From NCBI RefSeq assembly GCF_052055875.1, contig NZ_CP170508.1, forward strand, positions 1,922,001 through 1,986,000: 64,000 nucleotides of DNA. Direction: 5' to 3'. This stretch comes from Methanosphaerula subterraneus (lineage in GTDB: Archaea; Halobacteriota; Methanomicrobia; Methanomicrobiales; Methanospirillaceae). The stretch's first letter is position 1. Each line of letters begins with the position of its first letter. Shown here one piece after another: positions 41,196 to 49,889 of the stretch. Under the pieces are notes generated by a model. It was given only the letters and a program-made list of their open reading frames with translations. It made no database searches and was not told the origin of the DNA. A program made the translations under genes and the position numbers.

Positions 41196-42095
41196 TCAGG
41201 GAACAGTCTGGTGTTTCTTCCAGCACCGGGGGTAGGTGCCGGGGGCCATGAAGACCGTGTCCGGGGCGACGACGAGCCCTGGTTTGCCGGGGATGATCGC
41301 GGTGGCATCGACGAGGGCCTTCCCGAGGCAGACGAACTCGTTCTTCTCGGTCAGCACGGCCACCTTCTCCCCCCGTTTGAATTTCGTCGCACTGACAACC
41401 CCGACGCCGGCGAGGACGGCCCCGTGGCAGACTGCATCGACGGCGGAGTCCCGGATCACCACCGTCTGCACCTCCGGGATGGCGACCTCGACCGGCAATA
41501 TCATCGCATCGAGTGCAGAGGAGTCCCCTTCTTCGGCCCTGACCACCGCGTCCTTGAGGGCGTGGAGGGTGTGGGCCTGTGTTTCATCGAAGGTTCCGGA
41601 ACGGGTCCTCCGGAGCTCCTGCATATGCCCGCCCACGCCGAGGACGAGGCCGAGGTGATGGCAGAGCGATCGGATGTAGGTGCCTGCATCGCACCGGATC
41701 CTGAGGAGTACCAGCCGGCCCTGCTGGTCGAGGACCGTCAGGTCCTGGATCGTCCTGATTCGCAGGGCCCGCTTCACAGCGCTCCGCCGGGGCGGGCGCT
41801 GGTAGATCCTGCCGGTGAACTCCCTGGCCGCCTCCAGCACGTCGGAGGGCTCTGCATCCCCGTGCAGCCGCATCAGGGCGACATACTCCTTGTCATGCTG
41901 GAGAAGGAGCGGGGCGAGCCTGACCGCGTTGCCGAGCATCACGACCAGTACCCCTGACACCATCGGGTCCAGCGTCCCTGCATGACCAACGTCGACCCCG
42001 AGCAGGTCCCCGACCCAGGCCGCCACCTGATGGCTCGACGGCCCGCGTGGCTTGTCGATGATCACAAGCCCGGTCTTTCTGGTCCCGGTGCTCAT
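41196..42095 (-). CDS. RNA-guided tRNA/rRNA pseudouridine synthase Cbf5-like (TruB family)
   Basis: 299 residues. The catalytic aspartate is in GHAGTLDPMVSGVLVV, after KTGLVIIDKPRGPSSHQV. The C-terminus has a PUA domain (VVIRDSAVDAVCHGAVLAGVGVVS). Archaeal Cbf5 works with H/ACA guide RNPs; the length and lack of extensions fit. The start overlaps hemD (ATGA). C-terminal Cys residues are present. Confidence 0.9.
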   Translation of the reverse strand: MSTGTRKTGLVIIDKPRGPSSHQVAAWVGDLLGVDVGHAGTLDPMVSGVLVVMLGNAVRLAPLLLQHDKEYVALMRLHGDAEPSDVLEAAREFTGRIYQRPPRRSAVKRALRIRTIQDLTVLDQQGRLVLLRIRCDAGTYIRSLCHHLGLVLGVGGHMQELRRTRSGTFDETQAHTLHALKDAVVRAEEGDSSALDAMILPVEVAIPEVQTVVIRDSAVDAVCHGAVLAGVGVVSATKFKRGEKVAVLTEKNEFVCLGKALVDATAIIPGKPGLVVAPDTVFMAPGTYPRCWKKHQTVP

Positions 42096-42775
42096 GCTCG
42101 CTCCTCCATATACCGGTTCAGGGCTGTGAGGAACCCTTCCAGGGAACCGTCACCGACTACATCCACCGATGTCCCTCCTGCCCTGATCGCATCCGCCGTC
42201 ACCTCGCCGATGGCGCAGACCAGCAGGTCCGGGCGAGGTGTCCAGATAGCCTCCCGGTACGACATCGCGCTGGTGAAGAGGATCGCGCCGGCGTCAGCGG
42301 TCTGGAGGGGCTCTCCGGTCTTCACCAGCCCGTAGCACCGGAACTCCCGTGGGATCCCGCCAGCTTCGGTGATCGCGTCGAGGAGGGCCTGGTTCGGGAC
42401 ATCGGCACGTGGGATCCCGATCGTCTTCATGCTGATCCAGGAGCCTAAGTACGGGACAAACTCCCGTGAGTAGAACATCGAGAGGGTTTCTGCCGGGATC
42501 CCGTGCTCCTGAAGTTTCGCTGCGGTGGTCGGCCCGATCGCCACCACCCGCGGCCAGGTGGTCAGGTGAGGCCCGATCAGCTGGGCCGGCAGGGCACTGG
42601 TGAAGAAGAGGCAGTCGAACTGTCCCTCGGTGACCGCCTGCACAAATGCTTCGATCCGGTCGGCGTACACCTCGGCCCGAAGGGGGGAGACGGCCTCGCA
42701 GGTGTGGCTGAATGCGCTGCACCGGGCAGCATCGTTCTCTTCCTTGCCTGCAAGCCGGGTGATTGCAATCTTCAT
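42092..42775 (-). CDS. hemD: Uroporphyrinogen-III synthase
   Basis: 227 residues, two-lobed HemD-like fold: KIAITRLAGKEENDAARC at the start, LFFTSALPAQLIGPHLT, VVAIGPTTAAKLQEHGI and LLVCAIGEVTADAIRAGG near the C-terminus. Makes the tetrapyrrole precursor of F430 and cobamides. Paired with the cbf5-like gene by a four-base overlap. Confidence 0.85.
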   Translation of the reverse strand: MKIAITRLAGKEENDAARCSAFSHTCEAVSPLRAEVYADRIEAFVQAVTEGQFDCLFFTSALPAQLIGPHLTTWPRVVAIGPTTAAKLQEHGIPAETLSMFYSREFVPYLGSWISMKTIGIPRADVPNQALLDAITEAGGIPREFRCYGLVKTGEPLQTADAGAILFTSAMSYREAIWTPRPDLLVCAIGEVTADAIRAGGTSVDVVGDGSLEGFLTALNRYMEERA

Positions 42776-42903
42776 TGCAGGATCATCATCCTCTCCGGAT
42801 AAGAGTATATCGCTCAGGGATCACCGAACGACCCCTCCCCTTCCCTGTTCTACTCGGGCGATACCATTAAGGGTTCACCTCGCAATAGGTCTCCTTGGGA
42901 TAG

Positions 42904-43842
42904 ATGATGCGTCTGTACTGGTTCCTTCTCCTGGCCGCCTGCGCACTGCTGATCTGTTCAGCCGGGTGCCTGAGAGAGGGTTTGATGGAGGTGACCGGGA
43001 TCGAGGTGGCGCCGGAAGCGGTCACGACCGGGGATGTGACCCTCAACGTCAGTGTTTCGATTGAGCGGACCTCCGGCGTGAGTGCCAGCCGGCCGACGCT
43101 GCTCATCAGGGCCATCGATACGGAGACCGGTCTCCGTGTGAACGAGAGCAGTGGAGAGATAGCCGCGGTTGGTACAGGAGGGACCGTCATCGCGTCGCGT
43201 GAGATTGTGCTCCCCCGGCGGGGTTCGTACCGGCTGGTGGCCCAGGTCTTTGAGGACGGAAAGCGGCGTGCCACCGGAGAACTCACCGTCAGTTCCCTCG
43301 AAGAACTGACCCCCGACGACCTCCGGACCACAGTCGCCATGGTGGATATGGACTTCATCGTCCGATCTGTTGCGCAGGGCAGGGCTACCATTGGAGCCGA
43401 GGTCTCCTTCACGAATGAGGGGGGCGAGCCGAACCCGCCGTTCTCAGTCGAAATAAAGGCACGGGAGGCTGACGCCGGTCTCCTCGGCGACCGCCAGTGG
43501 ACCATCCTCGACCCGATCCGTCCCGGGGCGACGGTCGTCCGGAATGTCACCCTCTCCGTCCCGGATCAGTACAACTACGAGGTCGAGGTGGTCCTCTGGC
43601 AGGGTGACGTGATCGTGGAGCGCGGCTCGCGGGCTCTCCTCCTCGCCCCGAACACGACGAAGGAGCGTGGGGGGACAGCATTTATGACGCACAAGATCAG
43701 GACCGGGGACTTCGTCGTCCCCACTGACACCGGTCAGCCCATCGAGATGCCGGCCCCGACGATGGCACCGGGATTTGGGGGTCTCCTCTCAGTGATCGGA
43801 CTCTGCTCCCTCCTCGCCCTCCGGAGGTGTCTCCATGGTTGA
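42904..43842 (+). CDS. Surface lipoprotein with PGF-type C-terminal sorting signal
   Basis: 312 residues. N-terminal signal with lipobox ICSAGC. The body is two beta-rich (immunoglobulin-like) modules (residues ~30-130 and ~135-250) with NVSVSIERTSGVSASRP and TVVRNVTLSVPDQYNYEV strands. C-terminus MAPGFGGLLSVIGLCSLLALRR fits the PGF-CTERM pattern: PGFG, hydrophobic helix, basic end. Probably anchored on the cell surface. Overlaps the small membrane protein gene by eight bases. Confidence 0.8.
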   Translation: MMRLYWFLLLAACALLICSAGCLREGLMEVTGIEVAPEAVTTGDVTLNVSVSIERTSGVSASRPTLLIRAIDTETGLRVNESSGEIAAVGTGGTVIASREIVLPRRGSYRLVAQVFEDGKRRATGELTVSSLEELTPDDLRTTVAMVDMDFIVRSVAQGRATIGAEVSFTNEGGEPNPPFSVEIKAREADAGLLGDRQWTILDPIRPGATVVRNVTLSVPDQYNYEVEVVLWQGDVIVERGSRALLLAPNTTKERGGTAFMTHKIRTGDFVVPTDTGQPIEMPAPTMAPGFGGLLSVIGLCSLLALRRCLHG

Positions 43843-44083
43843 ACCGGCTGGGTCTGAGTCCCCTTCTGATGGGGGAATCTCCGGGCTTATCAGGACTGGT
43901 CTTCTCGGGACCCTCCTGCTCCTGATCCTCCTGGCCACGCTCCAGCTCTACTTCACGGTCCAGGAGGTGATCCGGTACTGGTTTGCGGATGAATACGTGC
44001 CGGTCTTCAACGCAGTTTTCTTCATCATCGTGATCATCGGTGCCCTTCTCCTGATACGGGCGTACCTGCTGCCGCGGGGGTGA
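43835..44083 (+). CDS. Small membrane protein next to the surface lipoprotein
   Basis: 82 residues with two hydrophobic helices (LLGTLLLLILLATLQLYFTV and VFNAVFFIIVIIGALLLIRAYL). Overlaps the previous gene by eight bases, so it is translated with it. Unknown role; perhaps a partner in localisation of the lipoprotein. Confidence 0.7.
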   Translation: MVEPAGSESPSDGGISGLIRTGLLGTLLLLILLATLQLYFTVQEVIRYWFADEYVPVFNAVFFIIVIIGALLLIRAYLLPRG

Positions 44084-44156
44084 TGGGGTCTTCTGGTGGC
44101 GGTACCGGGGTCACCAGGATGCTTGAGACCTTCTGGGGTTGCACCACGCCCCATTA

Positions 44157-44170
44157 TTATAAATATAAGT
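44157..44170 (+). promoter_or_regulatory. TATA box of the DUF2769 gene
   Basis: TATAAATATAAGT, about 35-45 bases before the ATG, which has GAGGT in front as ribosome-binding site. Confidence 0.55.
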
Positions 44171-44201
44171 TTCCCTAATTTACGGGCTTGAGGTAATCGT
44201 A

Positions 44202-44522
44202 ATGGACATTTTTGAACAGACGATGCAGTCGCTCTCAGAGAAGAGCCCTGCAGATAAGGCGGCCGCGATCGCGGAGATGCATGAGAAGTGCCCCTGTCCG
44301 GGTTGCCCGACATATAACCGGTGTGCCGGCGAGGCGAAGGAGAAACTCTTCTGTATCAATGGCCGGTCTTTCATGTGCATCAGCGACCCAAAGACCTGTA
44401 TCTGTCCGACGTGTGCCATCGGTCAGTCGGTCGGCCTGAAGAACAATTCGTTCTGTACCAGGGGGTCAGAGATGGCCCAGCGGTACGAGCATACGATCTG
44501 GGGCACCTCGCTCTTAAAGTAG
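44202..44522 (+). CDS. DUF2769 cysteine-rich protein
   Basis: 106 residues. Rich in cysteine: CPCPGCPTYNRCAGEAKEKLFC, CICPTCAIGQ and a late FCTRGS. The spacing matches DUF2769, a family common in methanogens with no known function; a metal or Fe-S cluster site is likely. The ATG has GAGGTAATCGT before it. Confidence 0.88.
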   Translation: MDIFEQTMQSLSEKSPADKAAAIAEMHEKCPCPGCPTYNRCAGEAKEKLFCINGRSFMCISDPKTCICPTCAIGQSVGLKNNSFCTRGSEMAQRYEHTIWGTSLLK

Positions 44523-44574
44523 GTTGGTGGGGGGCTGTGCTATAGCCACACGCCCCATCCCGGACCGGGGGAAT

Positions 44575-44860
44575 TCAGATCTTTCCCTGTCCCACTGGTC
44601 TGACGATCACACCCCAGTTGTCGAGAAGGCCGGAGAATTCCGGGTCTTCATCGAGGATATCACCGACCACTTTTGTAGGTTCGGAACCACCATTCGGAGC
44701 ATCTTCCCATCGCCCGGGCCGGTACGATCGGAATGTCGACATCCTTCTGGAGGATGTAGCGATAGGGGTCGAGGCTGCCGAAGTAGTACTCCTTCCACTG
44801 CTGCCGATCCTCATCCGTCGCATTGTACGCCCAGTCGACAGCTTTCTGCTCTGGTCACCT
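44575..44860 (-). pseudogene. Decayed coding remnant, paralogue of the one at 19083-19396
   Basis: Minus-strand protein-like sequence broken in three frames. Frame A reads AVDWAYNATDEDRQQWKEYY then FGSLDPYRYILQKDVDIPIV; frame B gives GPGDGKMLRMVVPNLQK; frame C gives VVGDILDEDPEFSGLLDNWG to a TGA at 44575-44577. Residues match the 19-kb remnant at N-A-T, YYFG, IxQKxVDIPxxP and PGD. No start codon in a sensible place. Nothing else recognised in 44861-44998. Confidence 0.6.
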
Positions 44861-44998
44861 CGCATGACTACAATCAAAACGAGGGGTGATCACGTAAGCG
44901 ATGATTTTTGCTTTCAGAGTACGATGGAGGTCGGGCTATCGAGATCTCTCTCATATTCGAAGAAGGGTTCTCCCAGGGAAAAATAGGGGGCTGGTCCA

Positions 44999-46135
44999 TC
45001 AGAGGGTGTTGAAGAGGAGGACGATATCGTTGAAGTCGATCTGCCCGTTACGATTGAAATCGAAGGCACCGATAGGTTCATGCTCGGCGATCCAGTCCAT
45101 CTGGTTGAAGAAGAGGACCACATCGTTGAAGTCCAGGCCCCCGTTGCCGTTCAGGTCCTCGTAGAGCCCGTCACCGGTGAGATCACGGGGAGCGCTTCCT
45201 GACGGGAGTACCGGGGTCACCGGAGAGAACTTCTGGATACGATTGTTATAGGTGTCGACGACAAAGACATTACCGGCGCTGTCGACTGCGACAGCACCTG
45301 GCCAGTCAAACTGCCCGTCCCCCAGGCCACGGGTGCCCCATGTCGTGATGAACGTACCGCTTGACGTGAACATCTGGACCCGATCGTTATAGGTGTCGAC
45401 GATGGAGACCCTGTCGGCGCTGTCAATCGCGATCCCCTCTGGCAGGTAGAACTGCCCGTTTTCAGACCCCCAACCGCCCCATTGTGTGATGAATGTCCCG
45501 GTCGAACTGAACTTCTGGACCCGGCTGTTGCTCCTGTCGACCACGTACACGTTTCCAGCGCTGTCCACAGCGAGACTCACCGGCTCTTCGAACTGCCCGT
45601 TCTCCGAGCCGACACTGCCCCATTGGGTGATGAACGTACCGCTTGACGTGAACATCTGGACCCGGTTGTTCACCCTGTCGGCGACGTAGACATTGCCTGT
45701 ACTGTCTGTTGCGAGACCGGCCGGTCCGTTAAACAGTCCGCCTTCCGAGCCGGCACTGCCCCACTGTGTGATGAATGTGCCGGCCGAACTGAACTTCTGG
45801 ACCCGGTTGTTGTTCCAGTCAGAGACGTACACATTTCCAGCGCTGTCGACCGCGACCCCGGCCGGCCCATCGAACTGCCCGTCCTCAGAACCATAACCGC
45901 CCCATTGTGTGATGAATGCACCGGCTGAACTGAACTTCTCGATCCGGTCGTTATACGTGTCGACCACATAGAGATAGCCGGCGCTGTCGACGTCGACACC
46001 CGATGGCCCGTTAAACTGGCCGTCTCCCGAGCCCAAACTGCCCCATTGTGCGGCGTACCCATACCCACCGTCGGCCGAAACGACCTGGACACTGCAACAG
46101 AGGAGCAGGGCCCAGATGATATATAGAGATTTCAT
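44999..46135 (-). CDS. Secreted NHL-repeat protein with dockerin
   Basis: 378 residues. Signal peptide (MKSLYIIWALLLCCSVQVVS), then six 47-residue NHL repeats (residues ~31-305) each beginning W-G-S/G and containing DSAGNVYVVDxxNNRVQKF. A short linker leads to a dockerin (DLNGNGGLDFNDVVLFF and DFNRNGQIDFNDIVLLF) very like that of the papain-dockerin protein 4 kb away. The NHL propeller may bind protein or carbohydrate. The dockerin sequence ends the protein. No cohesin-containing scaffold is in the window. Confidence 0.9.
   Translation of the reverse strand: MKSLYIIWALLLCCSVQVVSADGGYGYAAQWGSLGSGDGQFNGPSGVDVDSAGYLYVVDTYNDRIEKFSSAGAFITQWGGYGSEDGQFDGPAGVAVDSAGNVYVSDWNNNRVQKFSSAGTFITQWGSAGSEGGLFNGPAGLATDSTGNVYVADRVNNRVQMFTSSGTFITQWGSVGSENGQFEEPVSLAVDSAGNVYVVDRSNSRVQKFSSTGTFITQWGGWGSENGQFYLPEGIAIDSADRVSIVDTYNDRVQMFTSSGTFITTWGTRGLGDGQFDWPGAVAVDSAGNVFVVDTYNNRIQKFSPVTPVLPSGSAPRDLTGDGLYEDLNGNGGLDFNDVVLFFNQMDWIAEHEPIGAFDFNRNGQIDFNDIVLLFNTL
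45221..46045 (-). repeat. Six 141-base tandem units encoding NHL repeats
   Basis: Six near-identical in-frame units, last one shortened. The unit length of 141 bases matches one propeller blade. DNA similarity between units is high, as expected for recent duplication or gene conversion. Confidence 0.85.
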
Positions 46136-46377
46136 TCAGAACCACCACTTCGTTCCTCTGAGTAGCCTGTTCTCATGTTAAACTTTGCTCTCAGAATCTC
46201 CCGGGATCCCTGTCACTCCGCGGGGTCATCATCTATCCGGGAACAAAAAATTCCGGTGACCCCTGTCCAGCAGAGAAGAGAGTCTCTGGAGAACTGCGAT
46301 CGCGGTGGCCGTCGAAGCCATCACCTCCTGCTAATTCATTTCAGAACCTTTTTGCCCTCAGCCACTGATGCCAAACC

Positions 46378-47589
46378 ATGGAGGGTGTGGTCACCGGCCT
46401 GATCGCCGGGGTGCTCCTCGGGACGATCAGCGGGCTGCTGCCAGGGATCCACGCCAACACCATGGCAGGGATTCTCCTCGGACTGCAGGCCGCCCTCGCC
46501 GGCATCCTCGGCGAGGAGGGGCTCGCCACTGCGATGTTCGCGGCCCTGATCACCCACACATTCCTGGACACGATCCCCTCCACCTTCCTCGGGGTCCCGG
46601 ACGCCGACACTGCCCTCTCGGTGTTGCCGTCCCATGCCCTCTGCCTGGAGGGGCACGGCGAGGAGGCGGTCAGGACCTCGGCCCTCGGTGCGGCCTGGGG
46701 GCTCTCCTTCGCCCTCCCCCTCTCTCTTCTCTGCTTCTACCTCCTCCCGCCGCTCCAGCCCCTCCTGGATTGGGGGATCGGGATCCTGCTCGTCGCCGTT
46801 GTCGGGGCGATGATCCTCGCGGCCGAGTCCCCCCGCTGGGGGGCGGCGATCTTCTTCACCTCAGGGATCCTCGGCATCTTCACGATGCAGTATGGGTACC
46901 TGGCCTGGCACACCCTCGGGGGGTCTGCCCTGCTAATGCCGCTCCTCGCCGGCCTCTTCGGCCTACCTGCCCTGCTGTACTCATCCCACGCCGGGGTCCC
47001 TCCGCAGACCTTCGAGGGGATCAGCACACCGCTCGGGACGATCATCCCCCAATCCGCCCTCGGGGCCCTGGCCGGGGTACTGGTCGGCTGGCTGCCGGGC
47101 CTCTCCACCGCCACCGCCAACGGGCTGCTGACCAGGTTCGTCTCCTACGACCGGGACCGGCGGGGATATATCCTCGCCACCTCGGCGGCCTCCACCTCGA
47201 ACGCCTTCATCGGCCTCGCGGCTTTCTTCGCCCTCGGTCGGGAACGGAGCGGGGTGATCGCGGCGATGGCCCCGCTCCAACTCCCTTCCCCCCTGGTGCT
47301 GGCCATAGTCGGGTGCCTGGCCGGCGGGGCCGGCTACCTGCTGACTGTCCTCCTCGCCGGCTCCGCCTCCGCCCTGCAGGTGCTCGATGGCAGGACTCTG
47401 AACTTCGGGGTCGCCGGGTTTGTGACCCTGGTCACTCTCCTCCTTTCCGGCCCGTTCGGGCTGATGGTGCTGTTGCTCGCCACCCTGGTCGGCATCGCCC
47501 CGTACCTGATCGACATCCGGAAGATCTTCTGCATGGGTGCGATCCTGCTCCCGGTGATCCTCTACTCGTTCGGGCTGTTAGCCCTCTGA
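46378..47589 (+). CDS. TctA-like membrane permease (archaeal tricarboxylate-transporter family)
   Basis: 403 residues, nine or more membrane segments. Start GTISGLLPGIHANTMAGILLG and the GTIIPQSALGALAGVLVG region are typical for archaeal TctA-related proteins (DUF112). The periplasmic binding partner (TctC) and small TctB are absent, as is normal in archaeal forms. Substrate unknown. The ATG gives MEGVVTGLIAG. Confidence 0.85.
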   Translation: MEGVVTGLIAGVLLGTISGLLPGIHANTMAGILLGLQAALAGILGEEGLATAMFAALITHTFLDTIPSTFLGVPDADTALSVLPSHALCLEGHGEEAVRTSALGAAWGLSFALPLSLLCFYLLPPLQPLLDWGIGILLVAVVGAMILAAESPRWGAAIFFTSGILGIFTMQYGYLAWHTLGGSALLMPLLAGLFGLPALLYSSHAGVPPQTFEGISTPLGTIIPQSALGALAGVLVGWLPGLSTATANGLLTRFVSYDRDRRGYILATSAASTSNAFIGLAAFFALGRERSGVIAAMAPLQLPSPLVLAIVGCLAGGAGYLLTVLLAGSASALQVLDGRTLNFGVAGFVTLVTLLLSGPFGLMVLLLATLVGIAPYLIDIRKIFCMGAILLPVILYSFGLLAL

Positions 47590-47625
47590 GCATGACTATA
47601 TGGAGGTAGCGCTTATGATCCAGAG

Positions 47626-48483
47626 ATGCAGCACTACTGGTTTGGGGATCGTGAGGAAGGGGTCTGCACCCCCGCGCCGGCCCGGCTCGAGGATGCACTG
47701 GCCCGGCTTGCGACGCTGAGAACGCCAATCCGGGAGTACACCCTCCCTGACTGGCAGTGGGCGGTCGAGTGCGGGTACGTTCAGACCAGGGACGAGTACC
47801 TGCACCGGCTCCAGGAACTCTGTCTCCTCCTCGCCGAGCAGAAGGTCGCCGTCCAGTACCAGGCCAAGGATGTCGAGCTCCTGCAGATGGTCCGGACACT
47901 CGACCAGATGGACGAGGTGATCAACCTCTTAACCGAACGGGCGGTGGACTGGTACACCGTCAAACACCCGAAGTTCAGCAGGAAGTTCAAATCGATGAAC
48001 GCCCGCAAGCTCCTCGGGTCGCTCGCCCCCCGGACAAAAGGGCCGCTTGGCATGGTGATGGAGGAGATAGAGCGCCTCTCGGTGACCAGGACCGCACTGA
48101 TGCGGGAGGTCTCCTCCCGGTCGGACCTGGTGCTCCCGAACTGCAGCGCCCTGGTCGGCGGGCTCGTCGCCGCCCGCCTCCTCTCCACGGCCGGCGGGCT
48201 CGAACCTCTGGCCAGGCTGCCCGGTTCCTCGGTGCAGGTGCTCGGAGCGAAGACGGCCCTCTTCTCTCATATCAGGTCAGGGACTCCGTCCCCCAAGCAC
48301 GGAATCATCTTCCAGCACCGGCGGGTCCACAACGCCCCGCCCCAGGTCAGGGGCCGGGTCTCGCGGGTGCTGGCCGCCAAACTGGCCATCGCCGCCCGCC
48401 TGGACCTGTACCGGGGCGAGCCTGATCAGGCCTTCATCGATAAAGCCCAGCAGGCGATCGATGCAGCAGGGAGGGTCGCATGA
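47626..48483 (+). CDS. Nop5/NOP56-58-type C/D-box sRNP core protein
   Basis: 285 residues. Nop domain with NCSALVGGLVAARLLSTAGG and GAKTALFSHIRSGTPSPKHG, preceded by a coiled-coil-like helical part. It bridges fibrillarin and L7Ae on C/D guide RNAs for rRNA 2'-O-methylation. The first ~60 residues are the fibrillarin-binding N-domain. Overlaps the fibrillarin gene by four bases. Confidence 0.95.
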   Translation: MQHYWFGDREEGVCTPAPARLEDALARLATLRTPIREYTLPDWQWAVECGYVQTRDEYLHRLQELCLLLAEQKVAVQYQAKDVELLQMVRTLDQMDEVINLLTERAVDWYTVKHPKFSRKFKSMNARKLLGSLAPRTKGPLGMVMEEIERLSVTRTALMREVSSRSDLVLPNCSALVGGLVAARLLSTAGGLEPLARLPGSSVQVLGAKTALFSHIRSGTPSPKHGIIFQHRRVHNAPPQVRGRVSRVLAAKLAIAARLDLYRGEPDQAFIDKAQQAIDAAGRVA

Positions 48484-49094
48484 TCTGGATCGATGGAACC
48501 CTCGTCTCCAAAGGGGAGTCAGGGGTCTATGGCGAGCGGGTTGTCCAGGGATACCGGGTCTGGGACCCGTACCGCTCCAAGTACGCGGCCCTGGCTACCA
48601 AACGCAAGCAGCGGGACCTGGACCTGACCCCTGATATGAAGGTGCTGTACCTCGGGGCCGCCAATGGGACCACCGTCTCGCATGTCGCCGACTACGTCGA
48701 GGTGGTCTACGCGGTCGAGTTCGCTCCGCACCCGATGCAGGATCTGCTGATGGTCGCGCGGAGGCGGAAGAACGTGATCCCGATCATGGCCGATGCCGGT
48801 CGGCCTGAACAGTACGCCCCGCTCCTCGAGCAGGTGGACCTGCTCTACCAGGACGTGGCCCAGCCGACGCAGGTCGCGATCGCCATCGCCAATCTGATCT
48901 TCCTCCGCCCAGACGGGCAGTTGATCCTGATGCTCAAGACCCGGTCGGTCGATGTCAGCAAAGATCCCAAGGAGGTCGCTACCGGGGCCGCTGAAGAACT
49001 GACCGCGGCCGGGCTCGTGGTGGAGAGCGTCGACTGGCTGGCTCCATACCACCTGGACCACGCGGCCCTGGTCTGCAGAAAAGTCCAAAAATAG
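48480..49094 (+). CDS. flpA: Fibrillarin-like rRNA/tRNA 2'-O-methyltransferase
   Basis: 204 residues. SAM motif KVLYLGAANGTTVSHVADYV and catalytic region LLYQDVAQPTQVAIAIANL. Methylates RNA as part of the C/D-box RNP; the Nop5 gene is immediately upstream with overlap (ATGA), the conserved archaeal arrangement. Confidence 0.97.
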   Translation: MIWIDGTLVSKGESGVYGERVVQGYRVWDPYRSKYAALATKRKQRDLDLTPDMKVLYLGAANGTTVSHVADYVEVVYAVEFAPHPMQDLLMVARRRKNVIPIMADAGRPEQYAPLLEQVDLLYQDVAQPTQVAIAIANLIFLRPDGQLILMLKTRSVDVSKDPKEVATGAAEELTAAGLVVESVDWLAPYHLDHAALVCRKVQK

Positions 49095-49141
49095 ACCAGA
49101 AATCAGAAGGATTGATTATCCGGCGGGGAGAGGTGAAGGGT

Positions 49142-49858
49142 ATGTCCCGGGTCTTCTCAAGTCCGTTCAACCTGCTCTTCCTGGTCGTGCTGGTTCTGAT
49201 TGGCGTCCTGCTGATCCCGCTCCTCTTTCTGAACATCGTCGGCAGTGCGTTCACGCGGCTCGGCTTCTCGGCCTGGCAGGCAGTGCTGATCGTGCTGCTG
49301 ACCCTGGCCGGCAGCTTCGTCAACATCCCGGTGACGACGATCCGGTCGGCGCCGATCTTTCCGCCCGGCCGGTTCTTCGGGGGCAGGGGGGGCCGGCTCC
49401 TCCCCCTCTTCTACCAGGTCCCGGTCTACACCGAGACGACGACTGTCGCCGTGAACCTCGGCGGTGCGGTGGTGCCGGTGGTGATCTCGCTGCTGCTACT
49501 CGCGGCCGCGGTCACTATGGCCGGGATCGGGATCCTGCTCCTGATCGCCACAGGCGTCGTCGCGGTCACAATCGTCACCCACCTGCTGGCCGAGCCGGTG
49601 CCCGGCCTCGGGATCACCACCCCGTTCTTTATCCCCCCGATCACGGCGGCGCTGGCAGGGCTGCTGCTCGCCGGGGGAATCGGTTGGGAGAGCGCCGTGA
49701 TCGCCTACATCGGCGGGACGCTCGGGACCCTGATCGGGGCCGACCTGCTGAACTGGAGGTCTTATGGGGACCTCGGTGCTCCGCTGGTCTCGATCGGGGG
49801 CGCCGGCACCTTCGATGGGATCTTCCTCTCAGGGGTGCTGGCAGTGCTGCTGGCCTGA
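49142..49858 (+). CDS. DUF1614 membrane protein
   Basis: 238 residues, six or so membrane segments; conserved NIPVTTI and GGIGWESAVIAYIGGTLGTLIGADLLN regions match DUF1614, a family of unknown function in archaea and bacteria. The ATG (MSRVFSSPFN) has GAGGTG upstream; a longer frame starts at 49112. Same direction as flpA, but with a spacer of about 47 bases, so co-transcription is uncertain. Confidence 0.85.
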   Translation: MSRVFSSPFNLLFLVVLVLIGVLLIPLLFLNIVGSAFTRLGFSAWQAVLIVLLTLAGSFVNIPVTTIRSAPIFPPGRFFGGRGGRLLPLFYQVPVYTETTTVAVNLGGAVVPVVISLLLLAAAVTMAGIGILLLIATGVVAVTIVTHLLAEPVPGLGITTPFFIPPITAALAGLLLAGGIGWESAVIAYIGGTLGTLIGADLLNWRSYGDLGAPLVSIGGAGTFDGIFLSGVLAVLLA

Positions 49859-49889
49859 CGGCCTCTGACAGTAACCCTCTTGTGGGTGG

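Noticed and set aside
41082..41957. Plus-strand open frame of about 290 codons
   Set aside because: Antisense to the Cbf5-like gene, which has clear motifs. GC-rich DNA gives long antisense frames.
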